NCBI GenBank assembly: GCA_004376305.1
Contig: SOKD01000154.1
Span: forward strand, 1-6,385
DNA length: 6,385 nt
Direction: 5' to 3'
Source of the DNA: Candidatus Cloacimonadota bacterium
GTDB lineage: Bacteria; Hydrothermota; E44-bin80
Positions 1-6,266 of this stretch are shown here, piece by piece; within the stretch, counting starts at the first letter, position 1, and the number at the start of each line of letters is the position of its first letter. Both the position numbers and the translations under genes were made by a program. The notes beneath the pieces were generated by a model. That model did no database searches, had not been told where the DNA came from, and worked only from the letters and a program-made list of their open reading frames with translations.

Positions 1-389
1 TCCGAGACAGTTGCTTTGATGATAATATTCCTTATTTTGCCTTTTTCTGTTTCCGTTCTTGCCTCGAGTATGGAGGGTCCGATAGTGTCAGTGATAAAAC
101 TCTCTCCTGATGCAGTTCTTAAGAGGAAATCATTTGCTGTTCCAAATTTCTGGATCTGGGCTTTTGAATATCCTATCTTGATGAGTGCTTCCCTTATTTC
201 TGATGTTGAGATTGGTTTCTCGAAATGAAGCTGGATCAATGTGCCACCTGAAAAATCTATGCCATAATTCAATCCACCGCGGATGAAAAGCGAAATAATA
301 CCCACTGCAATGAGAACAAGCGATAGGATAAATGATTTTTTCCGTGCACCTATAAAATCAAAGTTTGTTTTCTTTAATATCTTTATCAT
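1..389 (-). CDS. secF: Protein translocase subunit SecF, N-terminal part (runs off the window)
   Basis: SecF pairs with SecD in the inner membrane and uses the proton gradient to help pull proteins through SecYEG. Only the first 129 codons are present; the 3' end lies beyond base 1. Read on the minus strand, the protein begins with a short cytoplasmic stretch containing a DFIGARK element (residues 11-17), typical of the family's start. A hydrophobic first membrane segment follows at about residues 19-36, then the hallmark GIDFSGG (43-49). A periplasmic domain comes next, with IGPS at 103-106 matching the conserved xGPS segment. The ATG at 387-389 is preceded by a good ribosome binding site (AGGAG around 395-400). 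It starts 15 bases after the secD stop, so the two are surely co-transcribed. Separate secD and secF genes, rather than a fused secDF, is the commoner arrangement. Family identity is secure; the length cannot be judged. Confidence 0.95.
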   Translation of the reverse strand, partial: MIKILKKTNFDFIGARKKSFILSLVLIAVGIISLFIRGGLNYGIDFSGGTLIQLHFEKPISTSEIREALIKIGYSKAQIQKFGTANDFLLRTASGESFITDTIGPSILEARTETEKGKIRNIIIKATVS

Positions 390-404
390 GCAAATCTCCT
401 CTTT

Positions 405-1958
405 CTATATGGAAATCCGCTTTATCTTCAGAAACGATATCCCGAAGTCGAAGATCATTCTGGTTACAAAAATTGCAGTGAAGAAGTTAGCAAGAATGCC
501 AATGGCGAGTGTAATTGCAAAACCTTTAATAGGTCCAGTTCCAAAGAAGTAAAGAATCATGGCAGTAATGAACGTTGTCACGTTTGCATCGAGAATGGTG
601 ACGAATGCTTTCTTGTATCCCGAAGAGATGGCAGCGCCAGTGGTTTTACCAAAACCTAACTCTTCTCTGATTCTTTCGAAAATGAGAACATTCGCATCAA
701 TAGCAGCTCCAACGGTGAGCACAATACCTGCAAGTCCCGGCAGAGTGAGGGTGAATTTAAAAGCCGAGAGTACTGCGAGAATGAAAAGGAGGTTGAGACA
801 CAGTGCGAAGTCAGCAATGAGTCCGGAAAGCCCGTAGTAGATGAGCATAAAGACGATTATAATTGCTCCACCGATGACGATGGATCGAATTCCCTTTGCG
901 ATGGAGTCTGCTCCAAGCGAAGGTCCTACAGATCGTTCTTCAATAATTCTAACCGGTGCAGGCAGAGCACCCGCCCTCAGAATTATCGACAGGTCTTTTG
1001 CTTCCTCCATAGTAGAATTTCCAAGGGTAATCTGAGAGCGACCACTTGGAATTCTTTCTCTTACAACAGGATCAGATTGAACAATGTTATCGAGAATGAT
1101 TGCAATCTTCCTGCCAATGTTTGCTCCCGTAATTGCTGCCCATTTTGAACGCGCTTTTCTTGTCATCGTAAGGTCAACTTTAACACCCATCGGATTATTG
1201 GAAGTGCCAATTCCTGCATCCGCTGACAGAATTGCTGCGCCGGTGAGCACTGCTTCAGCATGGACAAGATAAAGCGGGAACATCCTTCTTCCTTCTTTTT
1301 CCTCTGGCTTGCCCCATAAAAATTCTCTGTCTCTTGGAATACTTTTCTGCACATCCTCCCTGTGCAGATATTCATCAACTTCGCCTTTGAAATCAGAAAA
1401 AACGTAATAGTTGTACTGAATGAATTCAATATTTGACAGCAAAGGCATCATTTCAGGAATTGAGGAGTCTTCGGAAGCGATATCTGCCAGATATTCATCA
1501 ATTCTTGAAAGGAGATTCTGTTGCGCTTCTTTGTCTGCGACAATCCTGAATTCCAAAAGTGCAGTTTTTCCAATGATATCTTTAGCTCGTTTTCTATCCG
1601 CAACTCCCGGAAGCTGAATCAGAATCCTATCAGAACCCTGTTTTTCAATGGAGGGCTCCGTTACGCCGAATTGATCAATTCTATTTCTAATAATTTCAAG
1701 GGCTCTGTCCGTTGCGCCCTTCTTTTCTTCATCGCTGAGCTTTGATTTATCCACTTCGAGAATGAGATGCATACCTCCTTTAAGATCAAGACCAAGATGG
1801 ATGGATTTGTCTTCCAGAATTTTTCTCTGTCCTGGCTCAAGATTGGCGAGTTCTTCGTTTGACATTTTCGTATAACGGAACGTATACGATAGTTGCCATA
1901 GAGCTGATATAAGTATGATGAAAAAAAATATAAATTTCCATCTGAGGTTTTTTTTCAT
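405..1958 (-). CDS. secD: Protein translocase subunit SecD
   Basis: SecD is the larger partner of SecF in the proton-driven accessory complex of the Sec translocon. The 517-residue protein shows the expected order. There is a first membrane segment at about 8-25, then HLGLDLKGGMHL (54-65), the family's N-terminal signature. A large periplasmic P1 region follows, containing NRIDQFGVTEP (92-102) and a less conserved head section at about 145-230. Next is ILRAGALPAPVRIIEERSVG (326-345), then five closely packed membrane segments from about 357 to 505. The GLAGIVLTVGAAIDANVLIFERI block (408-430) carries Asp421, which aligns with the aspartate implicated in proton transport in characterised SecD. 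The length is within the usual range, though shorter than E. coli SecD. The ATG is supported by AGGGAGGA at 1966-1973, 7 bases upstream. It lies 39 bases after the zinc-ribbon gene and 15 before secF. I see no yajC directly upstream, which is often found there. The frame is intact. Confidence 0.98.
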   Translation of the reverse strand: MKKNLRWKFIFFFIILISALWQLSYTFRYTKMSNEELANLEPGQRKILEDKSIHLGLDLKGGMHLILEVDKSKLSDEEKKGATDRALEIIRNRIDQFGVTEPSIEKQGSDRILIQLPGVADRKRAKDIIGKTALLEFRIVADKEAQQNLLSRIDEYLADIASEDSSIPEMMPLLSNIEFIQYNYYVFSDFKGEVDEYLHREDVQKSIPRDREFLWGKPEEKEGRRMFPLYLVHAEAVLTGAAILSADAGIGTSNNPMGVKVDLTMTRKARSKWAAITGANIGRKIAIILDNIVQSDPVVRERIPSGRSQITLGNSTMEEAKDLSIILRAGALPAPVRIIEERSVGPSLGADSIAKGIRSIVIGGAIIIVFMLIYYGLSGLIADFALCLNLLFILAVLSAFKFTLTLPGLAGIVLTVGAAIDANVLIFERIREELGFGKTTGAAISSGYKKAFVTILDANVTTFITAMILYFFGTGPIKGFAITLAIGILANFFTAIFVTRMIFDFGISFLKIKRISI

Positions 1959-1965
1959 TAACCAG

Positions 1966-1973
1966 TCCTCCCT
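1966..1973 (-). promoter_or_regulatory. Ribosome binding site of secD
   Basis: The minus-strand sequence AGGGAGGA lies 7 bases before the secD ATG (1956-1958). It fixes that start, and the 39-base gap to the upstream gene holds no visible terminator or separate promoter. Confidence 0.8.
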
Positions 1974-1997
1974 TTAACTCAGTGCAATCGCTGGAAT

Positions 1998-2879
1998 CTA
2001 TTTAAAAATGGATTGTCCCTTTCCGATTATCTCATTGAGAGCTTCCTTGAAGTAATTTACGTTGTTTGTTTTGTCAAGAGGAAAGCTATCTTTGTAGAAT
2101 TTCCATGATTTTCGAATCTCATCGCCAATGAGCTGGGCAAGATTTCCCTGTCTTAAACCTATTTCAACCTTATCACCGTGATAGAGCAGTATATCTTTTA
2201 CCAGAGAACGCGCCAGGCGTTTTGCTTCTTTGATATTCTTATCTTCTTCGGTTACCGGCTCTTCCTCAACGGCGATAGCCTCTGCGCTTTCTTCTGCAAG
2301 TTCTTCTTCCATGCGTACTTCTGTTGTCAGTGTTTCAGTGGTTGGTGTTTCTGGTGTCAGTGTTTCAGTGGTTGGTGTTTCCGGTGGGGGAGTTTCCAGA
2401 GATACGGTTCCCGTTTCAGGTGTTTCAATAACAGCGGTTTCAGTTACATGCTCATCCATTGAATGATCAGAGGGTTCTTCGATTATGGCTTCAGGTTCGT
2501 CCACAACGGGTGCGTCTGGCCCTTTCTTCTCTGCATCATACGATTTCTGGAGTTTTTCCCACAGTTTGCTTCTTTCTTCAGCGGTTGGTGTTTTTGTTTC
2601 GATGCCCTCCGGAGAAGTATGACCGGGAGTAGATACCACCGCTTCTTCCGTAATTGTTTTCTCAAGATGCGGTGGTTGAGGTTCTGTATCGAAAGCTCGC
2701 TTCTTATCTGGTTCGGATACTGCTTCTTCTTCTACCGGTTCAAGATGAATATCCAGCGGGGCTCTGTATATTGAAAATACATTCGAGCATGAGGGGCATT
2801 GTACATGAGCACCGCCAACCGGGATAAATTCTTCATTTACTTTATATTTTTTCTTGCATTTTGGGCAATCAAAAGTCAT
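1998..2879 (-). CDS. MJ0042-type zinc-ribbon protein with acidic Pro/Thr/Glu-rich linker
   Basis: The specific function is unknown. The first 38 or so residues form a compact zinc ribbon of the MJ0042 type: CPKC (Cys5, Cys8) and CPSC (Cys28, Cys31), with GGAHVQCPSC before the second pair and an aromatic VFSIY after it. Residues from about 45 to 215 are low-complexity and strongly acidic, rich in Glu, Pro and Thr, and include a tandem ten-residue repeat (ETPTTETLTP, 167-186). A structured C-terminal segment (about 215-293) is largely helical, with AKRLARSLVKDILLYHGDKV (219-238) and a GLRQGNLAQLIGDEI stretch. As I recall it, this resembles a segment found behind similar zinc ribbons in Deltaproteobacteria and related groups. 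No signal peptide or membrane segment is visible, so it is probably cytoplasmic. It is the first gene of the apparent operon with secD and secF. The ATG has AAGGGAGA at 2885-2892 and a promoter just upstream. A regulatory or scaffold role is possible but not shown. Confidence 0.88.
   Translation of the reverse strand: MTFDCPKCKKKYKVNEEFIPVGGAHVQCPSCSNVFSIYRAPLDIHLEPVEEEAVSEPDKKRAFDTEPQPPHLEKTITEEAVVSTPGHTSPEGIETKTPTAEERSKLWEKLQKSYDAEKKGPDAPVVDEPEAIIEEPSDHSMDEHVTETAVIETPETGTVSLETPPPETPTTETLTPETPTTETLTTEVRMEEELAEESAEAIAVEEEPVTEEDKNIKEAKRLARSLVKDILLYHGDKVEIGLRQGNLAQLIGDEIRKSWKFYKDSFPLDKTNNVNYFKEALNEIIGKGQSIFK
2322..2381 (-). repeat. Two-copy 30-base tandem repeat within the zinc-ribbon gene
   Basis: Two adjacent 30-base units differ at a single base (2324 versus 2354), which changes Pro176 to Thr186 in the protein. 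They encode ETPTTETLTP and ETPTTETLTT. A decayed third copy is recognisable just beyond 2381, where the ETPPPETPT stretch lies. The near-identity at DNA level points to a recent in-frame duplication in a disordered linker. Confidence 0.9.
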
Positions 2880-2902
2880 TTCATTCTCCCTTCATTTTTA
2901 CT

Positions 2903-2931
2903 ATAGTAACCGATACGGAAAATAAAGTCAA
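2903..2931 (-). promoter_or_regulatory. Sigma70-like promoter for the zinc-ribbon-secD-secF operon
   Basis: Read on the minus strand, a TTGACT -35 box (2926-2931, five of six consensus bases) is followed by exactly 17 bases and a TACTAT -10 box (2903-2908, four of six). An A/T-rich run lies just upstream of the -35. Transcription would start near 2896, leaving a leader of about 17 bases that just includes the ribosome binding site at 2885-2892. Confidence 0.7.
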
Positions 2932-2939
2932 GCAAAAAA

Positions 2940-2979
2940 TTATTCTGAAGGGACTGGTTTACATAAGCACTTCAGATAA
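2940..2979. promoter_or_regulatory. Imperfect inverted repeat between divergent promoters (possible operator)
   Basis: The arms are TTATTCTGAAG (2940-2950) and CTTCAGATAA (2970-2979), separated by 19 bases. Seven bases pair perfectly (TCTGAAG/CTTCAGA), and the match extends by three more if one base is skipped. The repeat sits between the two outward-facing -35 boxes, where a dimeric regulator could act on both genes. There is no T-run, so it is not a terminator. Binding is inference. Confidence 0.35.
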
Positions 2980-2996
2980 GCGAAAACAGAAAGAAG

Positions 2997-3025
2997 TTGA
3001 CATGCAGTGACGATTATGATATGAA
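2997..3025 (+). promoter_or_regulatory. Sigma70-like promoter for the barrel-protein gene
   Basis: A perfect TTGACA -35 box (2997-3002) is followed by a 17-base spacer and a TATGAA -10 box (3020-3025, four of six). Transcription would start near 3032, giving a leader of about 19 bases that contains the strong ribosome binding site. This promoter lies inside what would be coding sequence if the upstream in-frame TTG at 2997 were taken as the start, which argues against that start. Confidence 0.7.
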
Positions 3026-3039
3026 TAGAGATGAGAGAG

Positions 3040-3045
3040 AGGAGG
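3040..3045 (+). promoter_or_regulatory. Ribosome binding site deciding the start at 3051
   Basis: AGGAGG lies 5 bases before the ATG at 3051, inside a longer purine run. The next in-frame start candidate upstream (TTG at 2997) has no comparable site, and only the 3051 start gives a clean signal peptide. Confidence 0.85.
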
Positions 3046-3050
3046 AAATA

Positions 3051-3791
3051 ATGAAAAAAACAGGTTGTGTTCTTTTTTTTCTTTTTTTGAGCTTTAATCT
3101 TTTCGCCACATTTGAAAATCCACTTTTTGTCCTCATTGATAATCCTACATGCGGCAACTACTACCGGGGTCAGTATGAAATAAGAACAAGAATGGAGCCT
3201 GTTGGTGGTATTCTTGCTGGAATATACGTAGGTATAACGGATAATTTTTCTATTGGTGTAAGTTACGGTGGCGACCATATTATTGGATACGGGGACGTCC
3301 AGGGGTACAAGAACCCGGGGGTTGAGGTCAGATTCAGATTGATAGAGGAAACGCTTGTCTATCCGGCGTTTGCACTCGGATTCTCTTCGCAGGGACATGG
3401 ACCTCAGATAGAGAGCAGGTACAGGATTAAGTCCAAGGGATTCTACGGTGTTGTTAGTAAGAACTTCGATCTTATAGGGAATTTGAGCTTTCATGGAGGG
3501 ATTAACTATTCACTTGAAGGAAGCGATGGGTGTAAGAATCCCAATGTGTTTCTTGGACTTGAAAAATCTTTCACACCGCTGTACAGTTTTCTCGCAGATT
3601 ATGATTTTGCTTTTAATGAAGGTATTGATGCATACAAAGAAAATGGGTATCTTAATGTGGCATTAAAGGGTTATTTTGCACCACATATTTCTATTGAGTT
3701 TGCAGTGAGAAATCTGTTTCGAACAGGTGATGGGACAAATAATGATGGGCTGAACAGGATACTGAAACTCAGTTACTTTGATGGTTTTTGA
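3051..3791 (+). CDS. Secreted protein, probable outer-membrane beta-barrel (YjbH-like appearance)
   Basis: The function is unknown. The 246-residue protein starts with a typical Sec signal peptide: Lys2-Lys3, a Phe/Leu-rich core (about 7-18), and a likely signal peptidase I site after Ala19 (NLFA|TFEN). There is no lipobox at that site. The mature part has no long hydrophobic helix. It shows alternating, Gly- and aromatic-rich stretches that read as beta strands, for example 52-73, 128-155 and 198-221. It ends in Phe (SYFDGF), the usual C-terminal signal for outer-membrane barrel insertion. The segments YPAFALGFSSQG (104-115), SKGFYGVVSKNFDLIG (128-143) and FLADYDFAFNEG (180-191) remind me of YjbH-like exopolysaccharide-associated barrels. 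That link is from memory and weak. The start at 3051 is set by AGGAGG and the signal peptide. It is divergent from the zinc-ribbon-secDF operon and 90 bases ahead of purA. The 5' end has long A and T runs. Confidence 0.8.
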   Translation: MKKTGCVLFFLFLSFNLFATFENPLFVLIDNPTCGNYYRGQYEIRTRMEPVGGILAGIYVGITDNFSIGVSYGGDHIIGYGDVQGYKNPGVEVRFRLIEETLVYPAFALGFSSQGHGPQIESRYRIKSKGFYGVVSKNFDLIGNLSFHGGINYSLEGSDGCKNPNVFLGLEKSFTPLYSFLADYDFAFNEGIDAYKENGYLNVALKGYFAPHISIEFAVRNLFRTGDGTNNDGLNRILKLSYFDGF

Positions 3792-3881
3792 CCGATCGAG
3801 CATATCGTTTTGATCGTTTCAAACGTGCTAACGAATTAAGCGTTCCAACGAGCAAAAGGAACCATAATTGAGGTTTCACTT
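3792..3881 (+). other. Intergenic region before purA with regularly spaced CG dinucleotides
   Basis: This 90-base gap has no convincing terminator or promoter. Seven CG dinucleotides, with their G at 3798, 3807, 3816, 3825, 3833, 3842 and 3850, are spaced 9, 9, 9, 8, 9 and 8 bases apart. The units ATCGTTTTG and ATCGTTTCA (3805-3822) share their first seven bases. It may be a decayed tandem repeat or a protein-binding array. The purA ribosome binding site GAGGT is at 3870-3874. Confidence 0.5.
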
Positions 3882-5153
3882 ATGAATACCATTGCTGTAA
3901 TTGGTTTATTGTGGGGTGATGAAGGGAAGGGAAAGATCGTGGACCTACTTGGTGAAGGGGCTGATATCATTATTCGCTATCAGGGGGGCACGAATGCGGG
4001 TCACACGGTTTACCATAATGGCAGTCCCCTTGTACTCCATCTTATTCCTTCCGGTATTTTCAATAAAAAGGTGATATGTGTTATTGGAAATGGATGTGTG
4101 ATTGATCTTGATAGCCTTGATAAAGAGATCAAGCTCCTGGAGAAAGAGGGAATTGAGGTGAGAGGAAGATTGTTCATCAGTAAGCGTGCCCATGTGACAT
4201 TCCCGTTTCATATCTTTGAGGATAAGAAATCCGAAAAGGAAAAAGGTCCAAAAAACCTGGGAACTACTTCGAGGGGGATTGGACCAACATATGTAGATAA
4301 ATCTGCGCGGATAGGAGTCCAAATTGTTGATTTTCTGTATCCTGATGAATTGGAATCTAAGCTCAGGGTTAAATTCGATTCCAAAAGGGGGATGGCTGAG
4401 CAATATTCTGTTGCATCGATTATAGATGGATCCCTACCAATTGCTGAAAGTTTAAAAGAATATTTTATTGATGCCGTTCACTATATTAATGTCAAAATAA
4501 ATGAGGGCAAGAAAGTTCTCTTCGAAGGTGCTCAGGGAACGCTTTTGGATATTGATCTTGGGACATATCCGTATGTAACTTCGAGCAATCCAACAGTCGG
4601 TGGAATATGCACCGGTACGGGTGTGCCTGCATCAAAAATAAAGAATGTTATTGGTGTTACAAAAGCATATGCAACACGGGTAGGCAAGGGGCCATTTCCC
4701 ACTGAATTTGAGGAAAAGTTCCAGGAGCAATTTCGAACTGATGCATCTGAGTTTGGAGCAACAACAGGAAGACCTCGAAAATGCGGTTGGTTCGATGCCT
4801 TTGCTATCAAGTACGCATGCATGGTTAATGGCATTCAATCCATTGCCGTAACAAAGCTGGACTGTCTTTCAGGTATCAGGAAGATAAAGATTTGTGTTGG
4901 ATACAGGGTAAGGAATGAAAAGCAGCTTGAGTCTTTTCCAGTACACCAGCAACTACTCTCGGAAGCCGTCCCGGTGTATGAGGAGTTTGATGGGTGGAGC
5001 GAGGATATCCGCGGTGTGAGGAGTGAAAAGGATTTGCCAGCCGCTGCTCTTGATTACCTGAAAGCATTGGAGTGCATTCTGAATGTGAGAGTTGTTCTTG
5101 TTTCAACGGGACCCGGGAGGGAGGATACAATAGTTAGAGAAGAGCTATGGTAA
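3882..5153 (+). CDS. purA: Adenylosuccinate synthetase
   Basis: PurA is the cytoplasmic enzyme that joins aspartate to IMP using GTP, giving adenylosuccinate, the first committed step from IMP to AMP. The 423 residues are close to the usual bacterial length, and the motifs line up with E. coli numbering. WGDEGKGK (11-18) carries catalytic Asp13, and YQGGTNAGHTV (33-43) carries catalytic His41. GTTSRGIGPTYVDKSAR (127-143) carries IMP-binding Thr129 and Arg143. Further on are FEGAQGTLLDIDLGTYPYVTSS (214-235), RVGKGPFPTE (266-275), TTGRPRKCGWFDAF (294-307), TKLDCLSG (324-331, guanine recognition) and STGPGREDTI (408-417). All key residues are present, so the enzyme should be active. The ATG has GAGGT 7 bases upstream (3870-3874). 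It is 90 bases after the barrel gene with no clear terminator between, so read-through is plausible. The next gene starts 3 bases after its stop. Confidence 0.99.
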   Translation: MNTIAVIGLLWGDEGKGKIVDLLGEGADIIIRYQGGTNAGHTVYHNGSPLVLHLIPSGIFNKKVICVIGNGCVIDLDSLDKEIKLLEKEGIEVRGRLFISKRAHVTFPFHIFEDKKSEKEKGPKNLGTTSRGIGPTYVDKSARIGVQIVDFLYPDELESKLRVKFDSKRGMAEQYSVASIIDGSLPIAESLKEYFIDAVHYINVKINEGKKVLFEGAQGTLLDIDLGTYPYVTSSNPTVGGICTGTGVPASKIKNVIGVTKAYATRVGKGPFPTEFEEKFQEQFRTDASEFGATTGRPRKCGWFDAFAIKYACMVNGIQSIAVTKLDCLSGIRKIKICVGYRVRNEKQLESFPVHQQLLSEAVPVYEEFDGWSEDIRGVRSEKDLPAAALDYLKALECILNVRVVLVSTGPGREDTIVREELW

Positions 5154-5156
5154 TTT

Positions 5157-6266
5157 ATGAATATACTTATCATAAATTGGCAGGACAGATTAAATCCTCT
5201 TGCCGGTGGTGCGGAGGTTCATTTACATGAAATTTTCAGCAGGATTGCATCGTGGGGGCATTCTGTAAGTTTACTGGTAAGTGGATTTCAAGGAGCAAAA
5301 AGAGAAGAATTAGTCGATGGGATGCAGGTAATTCGAAAGGGTGGCAGAAATACCTTCAATTTCTTTGTTCCCCATGCTGCCAAAGAAATTATTCGAAGAA
5401 AGCATATCGATGTTCTTGTAGAGGACCTTAACAAAATCCCCTTTTTTACACCTCTCTTCTTAAAAGTACAAACCATAGCCATTCTTCATCACCGTTTTGG
5501 CAGGAGCATTTTTAACGAGACTATCCTGCCTTTTGCGCTGTATGTTTATATTGCCGAATCGATGATTCCGTTTATTTATCGGCATATCCCCTTTGATGTT
5601 GTTTCAGAAAGCACAAAGGCCGACCTTGTTTCATCGGGTCTGAAAAGCGAATCAATTTTCATTCATTACAATGGTATTGATCTGACGCGGTATGCCGCGG
5701 GGAGCGAGGGGCGCATTCCTTTTCGGATTACGTTTTTGGGACGGGTAAAAAAGTATAAGAGTATTGAACATCTTCTCCTTGCAGTAGTTCGCTTAAAAGA
5801 CGAATTCTCTCAGTTGCATGTAATGCTTGTTGGCGATGGAGATGCGCTTCCGGAACTCAAGCGAATTGCTGCTTCCCTGCACATTGATGACAGAGTGACA
5901 TTTACTGGATTTGTTACGGAATCTGAAAAAATCAGGATACTCCAGCAGTCAGAAATTGTGGTTAACACCTCATCTCGGGAAGGATGGGGACTAACCGTTA
6001 TTGAGAGCAATGCTTGCGGGATTCCCGTTATTGCTGCAAACTCACCCGGGTTAAGGGATTCGGTTAAGGATGGCTATAATGGTTTACTCTATCCATACGG
6101 TGACATTGACGCACTCACCAATGCGTTGAGAAATCTGTTGACTAATCGGGAACTCAAGCAGAAGATGCGCAAAAATGCAATAAAATGGTCGCAGCAATTC
6201 AACTGGGAAATATCTGCGAAAGGAATTCTTGATCTGCTGAGAAAGCGAATCAATGGTGAAATTTAA
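5157..6266 (+). CDS. Glycosyltransferase, GT4 family (GT-B fold)
   Basis: This is a probable retaining glycosyltransferase that moves a sugar from a nucleotide-sugar donor onto an envelope or lipid-linked acceptor. Donor and acceptor cannot be told from sequence. The N-terminal Rossmann-like half starts MNILIINW and has the loop LAGGAEVHLHEI (15-26), common at the acceptor side of GT4 enzymes. The hinge and C-terminal half show YNGIDLTRY (171-179), ITFLGRVKKYKSIEHLL (191-207), LVGDGDALPELK (224-235) and RVTFTGFV (246-253). The EX7E donor-site motif is REGWGLTVIESNACGIPVI (274-292, Glu275 and Glu283). No signal peptide is present; it probably works at the inner face of the membrane. The ATG is 3 bases after the purA stop with only a weak purine stretch (5136-5144) before it, suggesting translational coupling. 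Its 3' end overlaps the following membrane-protein gene by 14 bases. The length of 369 residues is normal for the family. Confidence 0.93.
   Translation: MNILIINWQDRLNPLAGGAEVHLHEIFSRIASWGHSVSLLVSGFQGAKREELVDGMQVIRKGGRNTFNFFVPHAAKEIIRRKHIDVLVEDLNKIPFFTPLFLKVQTIAILHHRFGRSIFNETILPFALYVYIAESMIPFIYRHIPFDVVSESTKADLVSSGLKSESIFIHYNGIDLTRYAAGSEGRIPFRITFLGRVKKYKSIEHLLLAVVRLKDEFSQLHVMLVGDGDALPELKRIAASLHIDDRVTFTGFVTESEKIRILQQSEIVVNTSSREGWGLTVIESNACGIPVIAANSPGLRDSVKDGYNGLLYPYGDIDALTNALRNLLTNRELKQKMRKNAIKWSQQFNWEISAKGILDLLRKRINGEI

Noticed and set aside
2178..2462. Plus-strand Cys/Trp-rich reading frame with repeated CQCFSGWCF
   Set aside because: It lies entirely opposite the zinc-ribbon gene; its repeat is the antisense reading of the 30-base tandem duplication. 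No ribosome binding site or coding signal of its own.
2997..3050. In-frame upstream extension of the barrel gene from TTG at 2997
   Set aside because: The TTG is part of a perfect -35 box, there is no ribosome binding site before it, and the extension would bury the signal peptide behind 18 polar residues. The ATG at 3051 has AGGAGG 5 bases upstream.
2940..3494. Minus-strand 184-codon reading frame
   Set aside because: It is antisense to the barrel gene, crosses the promoter region, and its product resembles no known family. The plus-strand gene has the start site, signal peptide and codon pattern.
3801..3830. Possible intrinsic terminator after the barrel gene
   Set aside because: The best stem (CGTTT/AAACG) is only about five pairs and is not followed by a run of T.
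3788..3838. Possible separate promoter for purA
   Set aside because: TTGACC (3788) and TTGATC (3810) resemble -35 boxes, but no acceptable -10 box lies 16-18 bases downstream of either.
3945..4403. Minus-strand 152-codon reading frame within purA
   Set aside because: It is antisense to a fully conserved purA segment containing its active-site motifs.
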